Assembly: GCF_040939455.1 (NCBI RefSeq)
Contig: NC_134120.1
Coordinates: 14,971,001-15,035,000 of the forward strand
DNA: 64,000 bases
Origin: Microcebus murinus
Lineage: Eukaryota > Chordata > Mammalia > Primates > Cheirogaleidae
Reading direction: 5' to 3'
Shown here: positions 59,128 to 64,000 of the stretch, piece after piece
How positions within the stretch are numbered: position 1 is the first letter of the stretch
Layout: each line of letters starts with the position of its first letter
Translations under genes and position numbers: made by a program
Notes under the pieces: generated by a model
The model's input: the letters and a program-made list of their open reading frames with translations, nothing else
Databases searched by the model: none
Told to the model about the DNA's origin: nothing

Positions 59128-60690
59128 AATCTTGGCTATTCTTGGCCCTTTGATCTATGCAAATTTCAGAATCAGTGTCAAATTCCACCAAAAATCTATC
59201 AGGATTTCATTATATCTATAGATGAATTTGAGAACTGACACCTGTATAATGTAAGTCTTCCAATTCATTATTATGAGCCCCTCAATTTCTTTTTAATCTT
59301 CTCAACATATTGCAGAAGTTTTATGTTTGTAGAGTTTTTCTCTCCAATTCATTACTGGTTACTTGCTGTTAAAAATGGTACCTCTAAAAAAGATGTCTTT
59401 TTGTTTGTTGCCTCTTTACAAAAAGTACAATTAATTTCAAGTATAAATTTGTATCTAGAAAACTTGATAACCTTCTTTGTTAGTAATTGGTCTTAAGAGT
59501 CTTTTGGATTTTGTTTTGTGATCTTATTTGTGATTAAAAGTTTTTTTTGTTTTTGTTTTTAAAGACAGAGTCTTGCTTTGTTGGCCCGGCTAGAATGCAG
59601 TGGTATCATCGTAGCTTACTGCAAACTCAAACTCCTGGGCAAGTGTCACGATGCCTGGCTAATTTTTTCTATTTTTTTTGTAGAGATGTGGTCTTGCTCT
59701 TGCTCAGGCTGGTCTTGAACTCCTGACTTCAAGCAATCCTCCTACCTTGACTTCCCAGAGTGCTAGGATTATAGGTGTGAGCTACTGTGTCCGGACAATA
59801 GTTTTGTTTTTCAGTCATCACATCTTTTCTTTTTCTTGCCTAACTCAGTAGCTAAGACTTCCAGAAAAATGCTACATAGAAGTGATGATAGGAGGTGTAA
59901 GACTAATCCATCCTAAATCTGGGTCACTTGTTGGGCAAGAGCTATTCTCAAATGCCTATAGACCATAAGCAGGCTTTGTGTAAGCAAGAGATACTTTTAC
60001 ATGTTGAGCTACTAAAAATCCCATCTGTTCCTATAGCATATTCTATCCTATTACAATCAGATTAAAACAATTCTGTTCCTAGTTTGCTAAAAAGATTTTA
60101 TCATACATGAGTGGTGAAACCTATCAAATGTTTTTTGGCATCCATTGAGACATTTGCAATTTTTATTCTTTATTAATGTGACAAATTATATTCATTGTTT
60201 TCAATGTTAAACTTCCATTCTTGAAATAAACCCAAACTGGTCATAATGTTATTCTTCTATTTGTTGCTGGGTTCAGAATGTTAATATTTCATTTAGGATC
60301 TTTACATTGATATCCATGACTAAGATTGGCTTCCTTTCTCATAATTTCTTTACTAGGCTTTGCTAAAGTTTATAAACCAACTGGAAGTATATCTTAATTC
60401 TCTTTAAGAGTTTCTGTAAAGTTGGAATTATTTTGTCTATAATTGGTAAAATTTTCCTGTGAAGTCATCTTCAATTCAAGTTCACCTGTGTCTATTTCTA
60501 AGGAAATAAATATCTATTCCTTTTCTTTAAAACCTTTATTTCCATGTTCTTGGTTTCCATTTGGTTTGTTTCATATCTGTCCTTTTTTTTTTTCTCTGAT
60601 CTCCACATTCATTGGAAGTTTAGCATTCCTTCTCTCTTTAAGAATAAAGAATAAGGTACTTTTCAGAATGCTTTATTTCTTCATCAGATT
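59128..60690 (-). mobile_element. old L1 (L1M), antisense, interrupted
   Basis: 'cttggctattcttggccctttgatctatgcaaatttcagaatcagtgtcaaattccaccaaaaat', 'cttccagaaaaatgctacatagaagtgatgat', 'ttggcatccattgagacatttgc' and 'gaaataaacccaaactggtcat' continue the antisense ORF2 consensus. An Alu splits it. The right end fades near 60.69 kb. Confidence 0.72.
59541..59796 (-). mobile_element. Alu SINE with internal deletion
   Basis: T-rich tail, 'aaagacagagtcttgctttgttggcccggctagaatgcagtgg', then a jump of about 50 bases at roughly 59640 (the 'cctgcctcagcctcc..gggactacagg' block is missing), then 'atgcctggctaatttttt' to 'gagctactgtgtccggac'. More diverged than the lemur-type Alus in the window. Confidence 0.88.
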
Positions 60691-61999
60691 GCATCAGATG
60701 GATTTTCTCATATGTCGTCAAGTGTGTCTTACTGGGTTTCCTGTTAAGCTTTATAATTTTTATGTGAACTCATCTTATGTATGTTCCTGGTTGCCTCAGC
60801 CTGTGCTGTGGGTTGCACAGGAGTGGGTGGGTCCTACACATCTGAAGTGTAGGCCCTGTCGTTCAGGTGGAGGTCGTGCTGCATGTTGGCCAAGTTCTCG
60901 TTCACACGGCTGGTGCTCTGTCTTCCTTGGCCGTAGGAGAATATTACTTTTCTGAACTTACCTAGGTTTCGGTGCAGAGGTATTTGAGGCCTAATTTCAG
61001 CCTTCTCTTAGCTCATTACTTCTTCCAGGGAGCTTGGTTCAGGTCGTGTCCCAAACCATGAGGGACACAAGCTGTTGGGGCACACTTGGCAACATTTCCT
61101 GAACACAGTGGGGCCACTTCCCATGCACCAGAGGGTTTCAGCCACTCACCATTACACTTTTCTCTCTGTCCCCGGACATGGAGATTTTCTTGTTTTCAGG
61201 TATGCCTTATGTAGATTTGATTCCCCTCAATACCTATATGCTACTAGCCTCCTTGTGTTTGAAATGGAAGAGGGATGATTCGGAAGTTTACTTCCTCTTC
61301 TTACAGGTGAGTATCATGTGATTTTTCTTTTTAAAACTTCCTGCTGCTTTATTAGACTCAAAAGTGTGATTAGAAATTTCTTACCTCTTATGATTAAAGC
61401 AGAATATTAATCTAGGTTGAACACTTCTCATTCCCAAGAAATTAGTTTTTGCGTGCCATTTTACATGTAGAATAGCATAGCAAATTCTAGTGAAATGATT
61501 GCTAAAAGGCCAATATTGAGATTCCTCCATTTAGATAACAACTTTGTAGCAAATACTTTTAAAGACCTGACATTTACTCCTTTTATCTAAAATCTTATTG
61601 CTATGCATTTTAAGATCATGGCAGTGGGTTTAGAAGTAGTAGTTGAAATACATGTACAATTAAAAATATATATAACTATCTAAATACGTTATGCCCTCTG
61701 TACTAAGTGGCTTCTCTTGCCTTAATTTTTAAAAACTATTAATGCCTGCATGTGTAGTTTAAACTGTACAAACTTAATAGAAAGAGATGTCTGTGACATG
61801 CACAATGAGGAATGCAGTACTAGGCGAGGAGTGGATTAGGGGCCAGGCATCTTCATCTGTTTATAATTTCCCCCCCCACGTGGGTTTATGATAGCTAAAA
61901 AGTGATTTTTGCTGACATTCAACAAAATAAGACATCTTGGCACTCTTCCACCTCTGACTGAAGATGCTAGAATTTGTGGTTCTCGGCAAATCCTAAAGG
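60691..61999. other. single-copy stretch
   Basis: The plus frame at 60443-60955 (170 codons) begins inside antisense L1 and is not a gene. Nothing else recognised. Confidence 0.4.
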
Positions 62000-62590
62000 A
62001 TTTGATTCAGTATTCACTCATCCACCAATTATTTTCTGAACTTCTGTGACACATCAAATCCTGAGCTTAGTTTTGGGAGTTCAGTGGTAGCCCCACACAC
62101 ATGGTCCTTGTTTTCAGGAGCCCACAGACTTGGTGGAGAGGCAGATAATCAAATGATCACCCAGTAAGTGTAAAATTGCCATCGTGGTTTCAAATCGCAT
62201 TGAATGCTATGAAGGAGATGACGTGGGACTGAGAGGGTTTATAACCAGGGGACCTGGGTACCTTGGGCATGGAGTGGGCATCAGAGAAGAAGGTTTCCTG
62301 GAGCAGATGATATCTGAGAGATGAAGGGTGAATAGGGGTAGACTCTGGAGGGACAGGTCTGGTGGCTGAAGAAACATGACATGCTGCCAAAGCTAAAGAA
62401 TAAAGAAGGCCGGTGCAGCTCAAACTCAGCCTCCAGGAGGGGCGTGGGCTTTAGTGTGTCTCACAAGCCAGGGAAAGTGTCAAGTTTGGATCCTAAGCCT
62501 TACGTTGACAGGAAACCATTAACTTGCTGATCTTAAGCAGGAAAATGACAGATCAAACTTGTCTTTTGAATGGATCTCTCAGGCTACGTA
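62000..62590 (+). mobile_element. ancient mammalian interspersed repeat fragment
   Basis: 'ccacacacatggtccttgttttcaggagcccacagacttggtggagaggcagataatcaaatg', 'gaagaaggtttcctggagcagatgatatctgagagatgaaggg', 'gccagggaaagtgtcaagtttggatcctaagc' and 'gaaaatgacagatca' follow the 5' half of the family seen at 32.2 kb, in the same orientation. Confidence 0.5.
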
Positions 62591-64000
62591 CAAAGTCCTT
62601 GAGTTTAAGGGTCCAAAAGAGCATGAAGACACTTAGTACCAAAAAATATTGCCCCTCTGTGCAGGAAGATCTCTTACTTGGACTCGGCAATCTAAGACAC
62701 AGAATGATGGAGCAAGGCTTTCTGCTGTCATATGGAGAGAAACTATTTTCCCCCAATGGTAAATCTCAAGGGAAATTTGCCATTTGGTACTTTAGAAAGA
62801 AGGGCGTTGACTGTTTGAAAACAAAAAGCTAAAGCCCAAGGACAGAGCACATTGTCATCTCCCTGTGGTTCTCAGGAGGGGACAGTTTTGCCCTTTACCC
62901 CCACAGAAGATAAGTTATGGTGGAAAGATGGAAGGAATTTCAGAAATGGCATTAAAATGGACAGGTTGGAGAATTGCCTTGAAGTTCCCTTTCATCCATG
63001 AGAATTCAATAGAGTTTAGGAAAAGTTGTTCATGTGTTTTCCTCCCCGCCAAGGGCTTATAATCGGAGCGGAAAGCATAAGTTTCAATTTAGTGAAACTG
63101 CTTAATTGGCAGAACTCATCCAGTTAACAGTTTTTTGGTACTAAGTGTCCTCATTCCGTTTTATGCTTAAACTCAAGGCCTTTGTACATAGCAGCCCACG
63201 AGATCCAGTCAAAAGACAAGTTTGATTTGATGGCTTTCCTGCTTAAGATCAGCAAGGAACCCATGCACCGAGGTCAGGTGATGAATCCGGTGCAGGGTTA
63301 GCTTCCTTTCCTTTATAAAAACACACAACCACTCTACAGCTAGCAAGAAAGTATTCGTTTTTACCTGATTGTAGAAGAGAATTCACTTTGTCTCAAGAGC
63401 AGACTAGAACGTAACCCCGAAATGGGTTTAGAACAGGATGGAAGGGGCGCTGGGCATGGATGTGGGGGTGCTGCTGCCCCCCCCCCCCGGGCTGCGGGGG
63501 CTGATCCTGCTGCCTCCCTCCCTCACTGTTCCAGGGCGCGAGTGCTGTGGAGCTGAAGAGCCCGACTTCTCAAGCCAGGTGTCCCTCTTGCCTCCCTCTC
63601 TGTTGAGAGTGAGTCTCCAAGTACTCTTTGAATAAGTCTGTTTGCACAAAACATACTGAAATCACAGCTTTTTCTTACTAAGTACTTGCAATCACCAGAC
63701 CACGCTATAAATGCCAGTAAGGCTGGTACCTACCTGGCTCAGGAAAGCCTCCAGCTTGGACAACACCACCTCTGAGGTCCAAGAATCTAAGACCCTGTAA
63801 TAAAAAGTCAGTGGAGCCTGTGTTGTCTAGGGTCACCGTGCAGTTTTCTTTTTGTTCTTCACAAATATGTGAGTTGAGCAGAAAGTGTAAGAAAGTTAGA
63901 GAGAGTGATGGTAAAGAAAGGCCTCCTGGGACAAGTTGTTTTTGACTCGAACCTTAAAGAAAGGGGTAAGATCTAGCCTGGTGACGCCAAAGGAGAGGAG
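62591..64000. other. single-copy stretch to the window end
   Basis: Includes an 11-base C run at about 63479-63489. The last 120 bases ('aaggcctcctgggacaagttg..tgactcgaaccttaaag') again resemble the ancient family above but run off the window. Confidence 0.4.
63479..63489. repeat. poly(C) run
   Basis: Eleven or so consecutive C in a GC-rich patch. Confidence 0.85.

Noticed and set aside
60443..60955. 170-codon plus-strand frame
   Set aside because: It begins within antisense L1 and has no recognised domain; its T-rich composition gives a Phe/Leu/Ser-rich chance frame.

Overview
This window looks like genomic DNA of a strepsirrhine primate, most likely a lemur. The clearest sign is the Alu-type SINEs near 4.6, 5.25, 9.9 and 24.8 kb. 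They carry the lemur-style linker with AATTAATTGGCC and AGAAAGAAATTAAT motifs and the right-arm wording 'gtgccgtgg.gtcagcctagctcacagcaacctc'. The LINE-1 at about 14-20.6 kb has a matching non-human 3' untranslated region. Mammal-wide relics (MIR, L2, MLT1, L1M, MER-type DNA transposons) fill much of the rest. There is no bacterial-style gene organisation; nearly all open frames are chance frames.

Layout. 0-14 kb: mostly single-copy DNA with an MLT1 LTR (1.04-1.38 kb), one old and three younger Alus, MIR and L2 relics, a (GT)26 microsatellite, an (ATTT)11 tail and an exact 49-bp tandem duplication at 13.25 kb. 14-20.6 kb: a near full-length, decayed plus-strand L1 with recognisable ORF1, endonuclease, reverse transcriptase, C-terminal part and 3' UTR. 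20.6-24.8 kb: single-copy DNA holding the only gene candidate I can argue for, a CpG-rich segment and a minus-strand reading frame that ends in a good splice donor (22.41-22.65 kb). 24.8-31.4 kb: an Alu, old antisense L1 remains, a truncated lemur-type L1 3' end, two copies of an unnamed repeat and a double palindrome. 31.4-55 kb: old repeats (MIR, MER5, MER1-like, MLT1, L1M, L2) spaced between single-copy stretches. 55-60.7 kb: a nest in which a MER2/Tigger-like transposon, an Alu and an oppositely oriented L1M 3' end interrupt antisense L1. 60.7-64 kb: mostly single-copy DNA plus an ancient repeat fragment.

Functionally the window reads as intergenic or intronic DNA. The possible gene start at 22.4-22.8 kb would be transcribed leftwards, so the L1 and everything from 1 to 22.4 kb would lie in its introns or downstream of it. 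No complete protein gene, tRNA, rRNA, snRNA or CRISPR array was recognised. Family names come from memory of consensus sequences and were not checked by a search. Boundaries of old repeats are approximate, usually within 10-50 bases.
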